A stretch of 64,000 nt of DNA from Flabesymbios commensalis (taxonomy: Eukaryota; Annelida; Polychaeta; Terebellida; Flabelligeridae): contig OZ024908.1 in the NCBI GenBank assembly GCA_964017125.1, forward strand, positions 82,017,155 to 82,081,154. Direction: 5' to 3'. Each line of letters opens with the position of its first letter. Positions within the stretch are counted from its first letter, which is position 1. Positions 22,739 to 34,519 of this stretch are shown piece after piece. A program made the translations under genes and the position numbers. The notes beneath the pieces were generated by a model, which was not told the DNA's origin, did not search any database, and was given only the letters and a program-made list of their open reading frames with translations.

Positions 22739-23489
22739 ATGCCATCTAAAAAATAGAAATAATTATTTCGCAGTTTAAGTGTCAAATCACCTTGATCGGT
22801 ATGTGTCACAAATAGCATAGCTGGGGTGCATCACTGTTCAATTTCCAGGTTTGTATATAGATGTATTAATCCAAATTTTGGACAGCCCTACCTTCAACTA
22901 TTTTTATGTGTTCTTCCCATTTTTCAGGCCATGACGATATGACCTTCTGCTTCCACTGTAACGTAACTCTGCAATTCTGGAAGCAGATGGCGATGTCTGG
23001 GCAGAACATGCACGATGGCAACCAAAGTGTCAGTTTGTTAAAACGAACAAGGGCGAAGCCTTTATAAACAAAGTTCAACGAAAATATGCAATGGTGAGCT
23101 CCTTGCAAAACATTTTGTATATACCTCTAATGTATGACACCAAAAACCCCGGATTTTTTTTGTTTCTATCTACACGTATTATTAGGTGTTTTTCAACCTG
23201 TACAATTATTCCACGATCATGATGAAGTTGAGTAAACAAGTTTGAAATATAATATTTTGTTTCTGTTCCAGGCTCAGTCTGTAGCTTCTGCAACCCGCCA
23301 ACCATCAGGAAAGGAATAGTGAAAAGGATTTATAGCTGATTTATTTTATTTTTCTGTGATCGCTATTTGAGTGACTAAGTACTAAGTAAACAAATCATAT
23401 TCTGTCCACCAATCTGCATCAGCTAAATATTTGCCCACAAGTGATACATGACCCTTTATCTTCTGACATATTATTTGCAAACAATTTAA

Positions 23490-23733
23490 CCCTTTAAGCC
23501 CTGACGATGCATTAAAGCATCATTTTACATCCCTGAAAGCAGACCTAATTTTCCTACAACAAAGGGTTTCAGAACGAAAATTTCCATGAAACTGGTTTAC
23601 CAATCCATGGCAATTTTCTTTAATTATTAAACCACCTCATGTAAACTTCATCCACTACAAGTTGAAAATTGCGACAGCAATTCGCGGCTTGTAGTGGATG
23701 AAGATGACAATGGTAAATTCAGGCTTGAAAGGG
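23490..23733 (+). repeat. TTAA MITE with TACAAG hairpin
   Basis: TTAA at 23486-23489 and CTAA at 23734-23737; ends CCCTTTAAGCCCTGAC ... CTTGAAAGGG. Hairpin near 23645-23695: CCACTACAAGTTGAAAATTGC paired with GCAATTCGCGGCTTGTAGTGG. Copy A has an empty site near 8885. Confidence 0.9.
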
Positions 23734-24692
23734 CTAAGTAGCGCTAATTTTCTAGAAGGCGATAAAGCCCGGCAAAATGAGGCAGCCCTGAGTTTTCGCT
23801 TTTATATTCTACACATTGATGTTTTATTAAAGTTTGTGCAATATTCTCTGACTTATTTTTGCAGGTCAATCATCGGATCCCCTTTTTGACCGAAGACGAC
23901 TGTATCAGTTAATGACGTCAGACTTGGTGAAGCAAGCAGTGAATCAAGGAAATTCAAAGAAAGATATTTCAAAGATTATGGAGAGGAGAATACATGATAA
24001 TCGTGAGTTCTATAAGATGAGTTTGTGGAATATATATTTTTCTAAGCTATATGGATCATATTTGTGTCTATAATATGGGCGTCAGATATGTGTGCGAAGC
24101 TGATAATTTTTGGAGTAATGTCACAAGCAAGTGATAATAATATTATTATTATTATTTGGCGTACGTTAATAAAATATATATAAATAGAATGAAACATTTA
24201 TCATGTTTATTCGCAACATATAGATAACATATCGCTCTGTTTCTGAGGATAAAAAAAACGATCTTGTTTTTGCAGAAATCCAATCAGAGATCATACATCG
24301 TAATTCTGATCACGCATTAAACAATTACGCTTTCTATAAAGCCATATAACTGAATTGATTTTTTTTCTTAATTTAAGCTTTGATTTAGATATTTATTTTG
24401 ATTTGTGTCTCTCAACCTAAATCATAAAATATTTTCAAAAATAAACCTAGTATCGCTTGATGCAGACTCAGAACACAATCCGGAGCCTTTAAAATCAAAA
24501 TTATTCTTGTGTTTTTATAGTGGGTAACTTTCGAGATGTTGCTAGTCTAGTTGAAGAATTGACAGGAAGTCAGGATGCAAATGAACATGTTCAAGTTCAA
24601 CCGGCTGGTACGTCGTACAGTAATAGTGACACCATGGACACAACACCCCCATCTGAGGGTATGAATACTGCTGCTCCAAATACTGGTAAGAA

Positions 24693-24745
24693 CCCAGCAA
24701 ATACGAGATGTTGAAGAGATACTGGTTTAATGTTGCACCAATTAT
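24693..24745. repeat. half CCCAGCA-type MITE (unit B)
   Basis: Counterpart of 9991-10043. From 24746 to 25560 the last intron of copy B holds ~800 bp with no match in copy A and no feature I recognise. Confidence 0.65.
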
Positions 24746-26694
24746 AACCCATCCTTACACACTTCAGCCCTGGTGGCTGAAATCGGTGACCCCTAATTCA
24801 ATGCATTACCCTTTGTAAGATCAGGGTTTGATCCAAAAGTCTTGCATCACATCTGACTGTGCTTTTATCATTCATGTCCCCAGTGCCGCAACGCTGGCAT
24901 GAAGTAACGATAACACGTCTATTATACTATATAGTAAGCCATGACTGGTAGGCAGGGTGACAAGGCTATTTCCTTTTATATCTTCACAGGCAAGTACAGA
25001 TACAATTCATTGTCTGCCTAGCGTTTGAGGTGATGTGAGTTTAGCCTGGGGCTGGCGCCTGACCCGGCGTACCTCCCCGTATCTCCCCTTTAGCTCAGCC
25101 TTGGGTTTTCTCCGCGATGTGCTGCTGTGATCAACGTGCTTGTTTTAATTAACGCACCAAGTGTGAGTCAATCACCACCCAAAGCGATGCAATGTCTCTG
25201 ATTTTTTATGATCGCGATTGCCCGATAACTTGTATCTGTCATAAATCAGAAAAACATTGAGCGCTTACCGCCAAGCGCTCTGGTTGCGTAAGTATCCAGT
25301 TTGTCTGGCCACATGTTAGTTTTAACATCACGTGTAGCACCTGGTGTTATAATATTTACAAGCAGCCAGAATTAGCAGCTTGTGCAAGCTCCTGGTTTGT
25401 TTGTCCATATGTCGGACCCAAGTGTGCATTCAAAATCTGGTTAGTTCCAACTGCACACTTATAAACTGACTTGTCAATCATCTTTTGTGTGAATTTGATC
25501 TCAAACTTGTATATTTTATCTTTTTTATTAGTAACTAATATACGTTAATTGATGAATGCAATCCTGGATTCTACATTCTTCAATCACACCCTACTTGGTC
25601 GGGTAATGCATTTATTTGAAGCCCTCCCTTGACGACATTAGCTCTACCTTTACAGTGATAATAATGCATTTGTTTGGGTGATGTATTCATCTGAGGCTCT
25701 TCTTGGACGATTGTAGCCCTATGTTTATTGTGATAATCATAGTAATAAGGTGCATTTGGTCGGATGATGTATTAATTTGAAGCTCTCCTTGGATGATGTG
25801 AGCTCTGGCGTGGATCAAATCGTCCTCGCATTAACATATTACACTTTAAACACACCCTATTATTATAGTATACTTACATGATAACTAATTTTCTAATTAT
25901 ATGTTCCAGAGCACACAAGCCTATTGGAAGAAAACAGAAGACTGAAAGATGCCGAGATATGCAAGATTTGTATGGAGGCTGACATTAATGTTCTGTTTCT
26001 GCCTTGTGGACATCTTGTTTGCTGTTATAACTGCTCGTCTGCTGTGGATGTGTGTCCTATCTGTCGGAAAGTCATCGCCGGCACAGTGAAAATATATAAA
26101 TCTTAACAATAAGAGGCTTTAAAGGGACTTGCCCATCACCTAGTTTAAGTCATGGTTGTCAAATTTTTTTAATTTTTCTGGTACATCAACAGTCTGTTTA
26201 CTGCTTCGGTATTATTAGACGAATTTAAAAATAAAAGATAAGATTCAATGGATGTTGATGCATTGCACCTGGCAAGGTGTGATCTGTGATAAACATGACT
26301 AAGGCTAGGTGGTGGGTAGTCCATTTAATGACTAATTCAATTAGGAAATTATGTTTAAAGACACTCTTTAAATAACTTCAGGATTGACAAGAGATTGGTT
26401 GCATTTGGAGGCACATGAGATATTCATTTAATATCTAAGTCAAATGTCATATCATTCATCAGATCGAACAGAGAGTCAAGTCATTGTCAATATCTGAAAA
26501 GAATAACACAACGAACAGCACAAAGAACACAATGCTCACATGATTGTAATTTGTTAATACGGAAGGTGTTATAATGCATAGAGGTATAGAGGTAAACGAC
26601 ATTTCCATGATATGAATATAGGAGCATATCTGTGTTTCTAAGGTATTTTTTTGATTATGTACATGTTCCCTGCCATCAAGTAAAATAAAGTTAA

Positions 26695-26912
26695 CCCTTA
26701 AAGCTCTGAATTAATTTGTAAAAACCAAGGTGTTTTTTCAATTTGAAATTATCATCAATGTCTTAGTCAGCTCTTTCTGATTCATTTGAATACCTATGGC
26801 ATGGGTCTACGGCCATTAGAAATATTTTTAATCTTACAGCGCGGGGATCGACTTTAGTCGTCAGAATCTGACGTACAGACGTCAGATTCTGTACGGGTCA
26901 AACGGCTTTGAA
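26695..26912 (-). repeat. GACGTC MITE, minus strand
   Basis: TTAACCCTTAAAGCTCTGAA start at 26691, inverted body (GGGTCTACGGCCATTA) and a GACGTC palindrome at 26860-26895. Unit A has an empty site at ~11515, so this is a post-duplication insertion. Confidence 0.8.
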
Positions 26913-27102
26913 AATATACATGATAACCACTTAAAGTGAAGCTAAATGACATGGCAATGATGTAGATATGGGGTATACTAGTATCTGTTTTCTGTAAATA
27001 GTATATTTCATATACTATATTTTACCATATTTCTCTCCAAAGAATAGCCCATGTGTTACGTTTACACTTCGTGCACAAGATATCATATGGTATGTTGGAC
27101 AT

Positions 27103-27124
27103 GAACACACACACACACACACAC
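27103..27124 (+). repeat. (AC)n microsatellite
   Basis: About 11 AC units, absent from unit A. Confidence 0.9.
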
Positions 27125-27300
27125 ATATATATTATTTATAGACACCTGCAGACAAGACCATCTATTTAATAAGGTTTGTTTTGTTGGTCATATACATGCA
27201 TAATATATACATACATGTTCTAAACAAAAAAAAACAACCACGGCAAATTATAAAATATTTTGTGGTGAATCAATACTTATATTTAGGACATGGCTTTGTC

Positions 27301-27341
27301 ATTTGAAGCTGGAAATTACGTCAGCAATTCCAGCTTCAAAT
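27301..27341. repeat. hairpin, TTTGAAGCTGGAA type (unit B)
   Basis: Counterpart of 11950-11990, with stem TTTGAAGCTGGAAATT and a TACGTCAGC-region loop. It inverts cleanly to CCAGCTTCAAA. Confidence 0.8.
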
Positions 27342-27922
27342 GAATGAAAAATAATACCAAACGATACATCTGGACACGAGTTTATAGCGATGGTGCCAGC
27401 TTTTTAAGATATTTGACATAATGTTCTAATCTATACATATTATGCTCTATTGGCAAAATGTAAAAGTGTTCACAGTGCTACACCATTCAAGTGTCTATTA
27501 TTGTGATATAGTATGATCTTTTCTTTACAATACGACAAATAAGGTATTTATTTATTTACGCACCCAGTCATCATGTATAAACAATTTGTAGATCAAGTCT
27601 AACGTGTTTAGGAGGAAAATAACGTATTTAACTGCTCGAACAGGAACATCACTTGAATGCTCGTTCTGTTATACTTATTATTTGTTTAATTTATTCATAT
27701 GAAAACACATAAAGTTTCGTCAATTTAAAAGCTGTACTGTCTGTATTATTTATTATGTTCATCTTTATATAAATGATCTTTTTCTATATAAAATATGACT
27801 TGAGGTTACACTTTACATTATGTTTACTTATTTACATATTTTTCATTTAACATTGTGATGCAGTGTTTATATCATATCTTATTATGTACAATTTTATGAA
27901 GATTATTGTATTGTATTGTACA

Positions 27923-28105
27923 GAGCTTCCGTGACCGAGGGTAGCGTGCTCGGACTCAGACCAGGCATCAGCTCCGTTTAGCCTGCATGTGCACAAATGT
28001 AGTCCAAAGCTCCATTCATTGATTCATTCATTGATTCATCCATTGATTCATTCATTGATTGATTGATTGATTCATTCATACATTCATTCATCCATTCATT
28101 TATTT
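27923..28105 (+). repeat. truncated SINE plus (ATTC/ATTG)n tail
   Basis: Keeps GCTTCCGTGACCGAGGGTAGC, the CGTTTAGCCTGCATGTGCAC part and a longer tetranucleotide tail than unit A. Confidence 0.7.
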
Positions 28106-28110
28106 ACTCC

Positions 28111-28172
28111 ATTTTTATTCACCCTAAGTTGTGAATTGCTGCGGCAATTCACAACTCAGGGTGAATAAAAAT
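28111..28172. repeat. hairpin, ACCCTGAGTTGTG type (unit B)
   Basis: Same fold as 12891-12952. Pairs 28116/28167 and 28119/28164 are T-A here but C-G in unit A. One mismatch of unit A is repaired and one new A/C mismatch has appeared. Confidence 0.85.
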
Positions 28173-28211
28173 ATCCTGATTTGATGAAGAACCCCAGTAT
28201 AACAGAAAGCT

Positions 28212-28450
28212 GTGAACCTCCTGATTGTGATGGATTATAACATTTTATTTAGATGAATGTTATTCCAAAATTGACGTTGGAGCTCAAAGGGCTGAAATTG
28301 TAGACATACATAACCAGTATGCTTCTGATATTTGTGTATGTTTATATATGATTGTGATAGATTATAATATTTTTCGTTCGATGAATTTTATTCTAAAAAT
28401 GACGTGGGAGCTTAAAGTGTTAATATTGTAGACATACATAATCACTCTGC
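28212..28450 (+). repeat. local tandem duplication (~130 bp)
   Basis: GATTGTGATGGATTATAACA ... at 28227 is repeated as GATTGTGATAGATTATAATA ... at 28350, both running into GTAGACATACATAA. Unit A has one copy. Confidence 0.75.
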
Positions 28451-28888
28451 GTACTGACATATGTGTGTGTTTTTATAACAAGCAAAAGCGTTATTTGTAC
28501 ACAACGTTTTTTATAGATATGGCCTTTTTTATACTTTTATATCACACAGTATATTTATATATTCATCATTTAAGTCATTTATTTTCTTATTTAAAATGTA
28601 TTTATTTGCTATTCATTATTAGCGCCCTGACTGCAGATTTAAAATTGTAATACAGTTGGCATTTATTTAGATTGCTGTTTTTGTATTTATATTGTATTTT
28701 TATTAGGCTTTATATACACAACTATATACAATCTTTACACAAATGTTATTGTCAAACAAATAATATTGTTGTGTAGATTAGGATGTCAGTACAGGTGACC
28801 AGCACCATTACTATGTTTGACATCCGGGATAAAAGTTTAATTAAAATAAGATAAGATAAAATATCACGCGCCAACCTGGCGTCGCTAA

Positions 28889-29129
28889 CCCTTGTCCTGC
28901 TGAATTGCTTCAATTGTATTTTTCGTCATTTGAAGCTGGAATTGCTAACGCAATTTCCAGCTTCAAATGGCGAAAAATATTACTATTTATGAAAAATAGA
29001 CATGTCTAAAATTAAATTATTGGATCAACTAAGCATCTACTAAAAACTATTTTATCAATATTAAGTGATATTTGTATTGATCTAAAATATCCTTAACCCC
29101 GTATATATCCGGGCATAGCAGAACAAGGG
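28889..29129 (-). repeat. TTAA MITE with TTTGAAGCTGGAA hairpin
   Basis: CTAA at 28885-28888 and TTAA at 29130-29133; ends CCCTTGTCCTGCTG ... CAGAACAAGGG. The hairpin starts ~35 bp from the left end. Unit A has an empty site near 13788. Confidence 0.9.
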
Positions 29130-29485
29130 TTAAATGTCGACTTGTAAGATGTTGGCGCTGTGCTGAGGTCCTGTGCTGTGTCGCCAGCTTGGGGTCAGCA
29201 TCTCTTTTTTGTTGGAGCATCACCAGGTTATATACTATGTCTGTGCAGTATGCAATGTTAGCTTTATCGAAAAATAAAAAAATGTCACTTTTGATTTACT
29301 ACATTGTTGTCTCTTTTGTCGCATTTCCCTCCACCTGATGCCTAATCGTTATATAAATATATTCGTAACGTCCGTCGTTCTATCACAGCGTTCCAGAAAC
29401 ACCACACATATGTATTTAATGTATCTAAAGCATAAATAAATGAATTTGAAACTGCTGATCCAGGAGCCAACACTATCACAATTAA

Positions 29486-30020
29486 CCCCTGAAACCGCTA
29501 ACCGCGACTATAGCTGTTTTAAATCCATTTTCTATATATGATAAAGCCCGAGGAACTCTACATTCTTAGCTTTAAAAAGGGCGAGGCCAAAGGCCGAGAT
29601 CTTTTTCAAAGCTAAAAAGGTAGAGCTCCGAGGGTTTTAACTGACTTAAAACACATCCGATGATAATGAAAATCCCTCATAATCAACAGTTTGGTCTCGC
29701 CTGACTGATTTTAGTAGCATAGACCTACCATTATCATTGATCTGTACATGATGCACAACAACTCTCCATTCCCGGTTTAGAATGTCGTGGTCGTACAAAG
29801 AAATAATGTAGTGGTTTGTTTTAATAGTCGATTAAATCACAGTTATTGGGAACGAAATGTATTTTTAAACATAAAGATTTGCAAATGTTTGGTCTCTAAT
29901 TAAAAAAAATATTAAACAAAAATGTTAGTAATTTTCATCCACTTGAAGCTGTGGGTCGCAACTTCAATTGGGCTAAAATTTAAATTATTTAATTTAGCGG
30001 TTTAACTAAAGGGCTAGAAC
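29486..30020. repeat. enlarged counterpart of the 14238 MITE
   Basis: MITE ends and the remnant ACTTGAAGCTGTGGGTCGC hairpin match 14238-14452. A ~275-bp insertion (29540-29815) contains its own hairpin with arms GCCCGAGGAACTCTACATTC and GGTAGAGCTCCGAGGG (29553-29640). Confidence 0.65.
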
Positions 30021-30070
30021 TAAGTTGGTTCAATAAAAAAAAAGGTTCAATTTCCTTACAAAGCGATAGT

Positions 30071-30386
30071 GGGCGGGGGCCCTAGGGTGATGGTTAGCAC
30101 CGCTGCCTTTCACGCCAGAGCTCGGGGTTCGGTTCCCGGTCTCGGCGGCTTGAAGAAAACAAAAAATGTTTCTTCCCCATCCACGTGTGAAAGTCAGTAT
30201 TCTGGGGAGCCTCCGTGACCGAGAGGTAGCGTGCTCGGCCTCAGACCGCCAGGGATCGAATTTAGAATCCTGTGTCTGGGGGACAGTGTCATCTCAATCA
30301 TATCACCATCCTCAGGAGGTTCTCCTGGACCAGTTTAGCCTATATGTGCACAAAGGTGGCCTAAAGCCCGATTCATTTCATTTCAT
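30071..30386 (+). mobile_element. dimeric tRNA-derived SINE
   Basis: Same two-module structure as 2438-2749. The target duplication TTACAAAGCGATAGT / TTACAAAGCTATAGT flanks it (30056-30070, 30387-30401). Unit A keeps the empty site (TTACAAAGCTCATGG, ~14487), so the insertion postdates the duplication. Confidence 0.9.
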
Positions 30387-30429
30387 TTACAAAGCTATAG
30401 TGTTCGCACATGGCGCAAATCTTTTAGTA

Positions 30430-30680
30430 AATTATTTCAGAGACTGGTGCAGTGGTTAGAGTCTAAAGCAGCTTGCTTGGAATAAAATACATTGTGTTAT
30501 TTTGTAGGTCCTATATTACGAGTTTGAATAAATTATTGTGTCTATTGAAAGTCGGAGATCGCGGGTTCGAACCCCACTCTAGCAGTCAAGTTTCAAAAAT
30601 ACAAAATGTTTTTCCCCGCTCAATCGTAAAGATTCAATATTGCGGATAGCCTCCGTGACCGAGTGGTAACTGTACTGCGC
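30430..30680 (+). mobile_element. tRNA-derived SINE, second subfamily, with internal insert
   Basis: The head CTGGTGCAGTGGTTAGAGTC and B box GCGGGTTCGAACCCC are separated by ~80 bp of foreign sequence (30470-30548). CGCTCAATCGTAAAGATTCA and GCCTCCGTGACCGAGTGGTA follow. Confidence 0.65.
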
Positions 30681-30714
30681 AGAAAATTATCATTCAAATT
30701 GAATTCAAGTTGCG

Positions 30715-30950
30715 ACAGTATTGGCGGATTCAGAGTGGGCTCGGGGGGGGGGGGAGGGGATCCTGACCCCTTTTTGAAAAACTAAATTGCCTTAACATCG
30801 AATAAAATTAATATAATATAGGTATTTGACAATCAAAATTTACTGGGGTAAGGGCACTATCACAGTAAATTTAGAGTGTCACATACCTCATATATTTGTT
30901 TAATCGGACTCGTTTTTTTTTAATTCTGCATCCAGTCCTTGGCAAGAAAT
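30715..30950 (+). repeat. dispersed repeat shared with 925-1175
   Basis: See 925-1175. It includes a G-rich run at 30743-30757. Confidence 0.5.
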
Positions 30951-31235
30951 ACTACTGATGGCCGGTCATTCAGGCTTGGTATTATTAGATTCCTTTATCT
31001 AATTCTAATCGAGGGTGTATTGTATTCAGTATTTTTATAGCAATAGTCCAATCAATGTACGGTCAAAAATGACCCAACCTAGAACAAATTGCAACATAAT
31101 TATTTTTTATGGCAAAATATTCAGAAAACATTCAGGGATTCCAGAAAAAAATCTACAAATTATAAGTGAGGGACCATTTTCAAAATACCCTTTGAAGCCG
31201 ACCTCCCTTTCAACACATGTTGTTTTCAGTTGAAT

Positions 31236-31460
31236 TCTGTGAGACTTAATGCCCTCGACCTCCTTTGTTTTCACCGAGCTGGCTAATACAATGAAGTATG
31301 AGGGAGGGTTCTTATATAACGGGTTCTTATATAACCTAGTTTTTACCGAGTGACGTCACTGCGGTTCACAGAATGAAGTATGGGCGAGGGGGGGGGGGGT
31401 GTTATATAACCTTGTTTTCATCGAGTGACGTCACTGCGTTTCACAGAATGTTCTGCCTAG
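31236..31460 (+). repeat. CRE-containing repeat, partly duplicated in tandem
   Basis: ATTCTGTGA start and TCACAGAATG end, with two TGACGTCA palindromes (31351-31358, 31426-31433) each inside a ~75-bp duplicated block. Related copies: 36890-36985 and 50803-50940. Confidence 0.65.
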
Positions 31461-31569
31461 CAGTAAAAAGATTTATATCTATATTTATCAAACTTATATA
31501 ATGCAAACCCACATTCTATATAAGTCTATATCGCCATGTCCAATATCTAGAACACCTTTCTGAGGACGC

Positions 31570-34040
31570 TCCAGTCAATTAACACATTAGCACGCCAGCT
31601 GTCCACTTTAGTCCAATAAAAATACTAAAAGACCCGCCAGAAATTGCATAATTTTTTCACCAATCAGCTCAGAAACATCAATAGAAAATCTGCTAAAATA
31701 CAATTGGTTGAAGGATACCTAATTCACATGAATCAAAGATGGCCGCCACTCCATTTGCGGAGCACAATTTTATATACGATTTTGCATCAAATATAGCTAG
31801 GAGCAAGTGCAATACATATTGTTGATTGGTTGCGATGTTGGAAATTATTTTGGGTAATATTATGATGATTTAAGGTCATATTCAAGGTCAAAAGGTCTAT
31901 TTAAAGGGCAAATTTATGCGCAAATGTGAAATTTAATTTTAGTTGGTGAACCTTTTTCTGGTATTAGTGTGGTAATTCAAGGTCATCTACCAGGTAAAAA
32001 GGTAAATTACAAGATTTAAAAAGAAAATATGAGCCAGTGTAATACCTTGTGCTGGTGTTATTTTGACTGGATAAACAATACCTGGTAGTATACTTCAAGT
32101 AAAGCATAACTTTTCCACTTGTTAACAACATCAAAGAAGAATGATAATTATAAATTGGAAATTCTATGACGTATATCTGCATGATATGTGTAATAAAACT
32201 AATAAGCTCACACAGAAACATATCCTCTGACAGTCACATGATAGAACAACTTCATTGATATCAAAATATATGTTACATACAAAAAATAAAAAGTGAACAA
32301 TGCAGAACCATGCAGTACATATAGGCTACTGACACCACCAGAAAGTAAGTAAAAAACACGAGCAAAATATATCTTTAAAACTAAGGAAGCAACACCAGGG
32401 CAAGTGATACATACTTCTATCCGAGAACATAATAATAATGTCTAAGCGACTAAAAGTATTGGACTATATTCTGCTATTTGACTTGATTGATTTATGAAAC
32501 ATTTGTCATGATTGTGTGTTTTCACCTAAGCCCTGAAAGGTGCAGACCAAATATGACAGTATATTGACGATGGTCAATGCGTGGTGGTAGAAGACAAGTA
32601 GGAAGTTGCTTTCATTTGAGGATAATGGTAATTGAATATGCCTAACGATAAATAAATTGTCATATACTACTAAGACATGAATGCATTCGAAAAAACAGTG
32701 TTTGGCTATGGCACGCCCAGTTATGTTCCGCTAACTCCAAGATGACCAGCGGCGACTATTATCTAGAAACAGTTATTCCATGATCTGTTCTGTATTAAAA
32801 AAGAAAAGCACACGAATTGTCTTTCAATTGTATATCCATCACTGTGTCATACAGAGTGCTCTTATAACATGCATCCTATTGGTATTTCAATCAGCTTTGT
32901 CAGATTCTAATGTAGGACTACTATTAAGCACCACGTTGTCGAATTTCAATGCACTACAAATAGTGGCTGAGAAGAGGAGTAGAGAAGCACTTTCAATTTG
33001 TTTATCAGAGGTACAACGTATCATACTTGTAATTCTTATCTGTGTTGGCTAAATAATCACAGAAATGTATTCTCCATTCGAAATAAAACAAAAACAACTT
33101 TTTCCTATATGTATATGTAAAAATTATATCCGCATATTTTGTTACTTTTAACATTTTTCCCTTTGACGCTGAAAATGGCCTTGAATCAGCAAAATAGTAT
33201 CAGATTTTTTTTAGTTAAAGTCCCATCAACAAGAGGTATTCGGTTAGTTACAGTTTGGATTTGTTGAAAATCATATATTTGCTTACATGACTTTGAAATT
33301 ACCATTTCGCCAAGGATTTGACCTTGACTAATATTTTGTTTGCTAGAAATGGGATTATCCTGTCAAAAACACCCCAAAACGAAGTATTACATTTGTTCTC
33401 ATTTGTATTTGTTGAAAATAATATTTGTTGTCTTTTTTTTTGAAATTGAAATTGAACTCTGGACCTTACTTATGACCTTGAATAATAAACAAAAAATGTA
33501 TTACACTTGTTTCTAATGATATTTGTTAAAAATCTCATTTCCAAATCTTACATCTTAAAATTGACCTTTTGTTCTACAAGATGATTTTAAATTACCATAA
33601 TATTCCCCGAAAATAATTATCCTGTCTCACAAACACCAAAAAGAGGTTTCACACTTATTCCCAGCCCTATTTGTTGAAAAGTCAAATATACAAAGTATGG
33701 TCAACAAATGTCGGCGGCCATCTTGGATTTATGGAAAATTAGTGTCTTTCCTCCAATTGAATTTCAGAGGATTTTCGTTTGTTGATTCTGAACTGTTTGG
33801 TGCTTTATGTTTTGGCCATTTAGTGAATTTTCTTAGATTTGGTAATTCTTATAATTAAAATATTTTTTTTTTATTCAAAAAACAGTTTTGGCCTTTAAAA
33901 ATATGTTCCCCCCATTATATTTTTATAGACTTTTTATATGTTATGTAGATACCCATGTGGTGTCTCTAGCCATCAAAATAAATTATGGTGCAATTTTTCT
34001 AGGTCAAAGTTCAATCTGACCGGACTCCAACAATGACATC
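31570..34040. mobile_element. ~2.4 kb element with ~500-bp inverted repeats
   Basis: 31570-32100 is an imperfect inverse of 33340-33880. Matched landmarks: GGCGGCCATCTTTGATTCAT (inverse of ~31728-31748) with GGCGGCCATCTTGGATTTAT (33713), CATAATATTACCCAAAATAAT with CATAATATTCCCCGAAAATAA, and CCAATTGTATTTTAGC with CCAATTGAATTTCAG. No coding sequence is seen in the middle. Probably a non-autonomous DNA element, old by divergence. Confidence 0.65.
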
Positions 34041-34086
34041 CATCGATGACACTGGGCTGGGATTGGGCCCTATAATATTGCATTAA

Positions 34087-34317
34087 CTCTAATCCTGCTG
34101 ATCACGACTATTGTCGTTTTTAATCTGTTTTATTAGTCGACCAAATCACTGTTATTGGGAATGAAAGGTGTGGCTAAATATCACGATTTGCAAATATTCG
34201 TGCTCAAATTGAACAAGTATGAGTAATTTTCAGGCACTTGAAGTTGTGGGTCGCGGCAGCGAGACACAACTTCAAGTGGCTGAAAAATTAAATAAATTAA
34301 CTTAGCAGGATAAGGGG
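34087..34317 (+). repeat. TTAA MITE with ACTTGAAGTTGTG hairpin
   Basis: TTAA at 34083-34086 and 34318-34321. Hairpin ACTTGAAGTTGTGGGTCGC - GGCA - GCGAGACACAACTTCAAGT, ~37 bp from the right end. Confidence 0.9.
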
Positions 34318-34398
34318 TTAATAATATTACCTAATCCAGAAGCGCACGTGGCCAAGAAATAGAGACTTATTGTTTTCCAGCATCCATCATATTCACGT

Positions 34399-34509
34399 CC
34401 CAGCAAACACGAAAAATATTCAACCATTGTTGGATCAATGTTGGGCCAGCGTCGTAGACAGTGGACCAACAATGATCCGACAATGGGCCAGTGACCCGTG
34501 TTATCTGGG
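34399..34509. repeat. CCCAGCA-type palindromic MITE
   Basis: CCCAGCAAACACGAAAAATA ... GACCCGTGTTATCTGGG. ACGT stands directly outside both ends. Confidence 0.85.
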
Positions 34510-34519
34510 ACGTATATGC

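Larger units (their letters stand above)
20409..26106 (+). pseudogene. Inhibitor of apoptosis gene, copy B (broken)
   Basis: Collinear with the intact copy at 6549: exons 20409-21480 (ending at the GTAAGT), 21770-21923, 22928-23093, 23272-23308, 23865-24002, 24521-24685, 25910-26106. Defects against copy A: a TGA at 20946-20948 in the BIR1-BIR2 linker; a TGA replacing a BIR3 Trp codon at 21863-21865; one base missing in exon 3 near 22980, which shifts BIR3; and the exon 4 donor changed from GT to GA at 23309. BIR1, BIR2 and RING codons are otherwise well kept, so the loss looks recent. The linker has three extra 21-bp repeats (peptide GEPPGDL), and exon 6 is 45 bp shorter, losing one MDTTPPSE repeat. 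A 179-aa BIR1-only product could still be made. A gypsy-like fragment sits in intron 2. Confidence 0.88.
16163..30430 (+). repeat. tandem segmental duplication, unit B
   Basis: Second copy of 3687-14540, enlarged to ~14.3 kb by later insertions: an ~1 kb CpG-rich block (18.5-19.5), a gypsy-like fragment (22.0-22.7), TTAA MITEs (17945, 23490, 26695, 28889), an internal ~130-bp tandem duplication near 28212-28450 and a SINE (30071). It contains the broken IAP copy. Confidence 0.85.
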
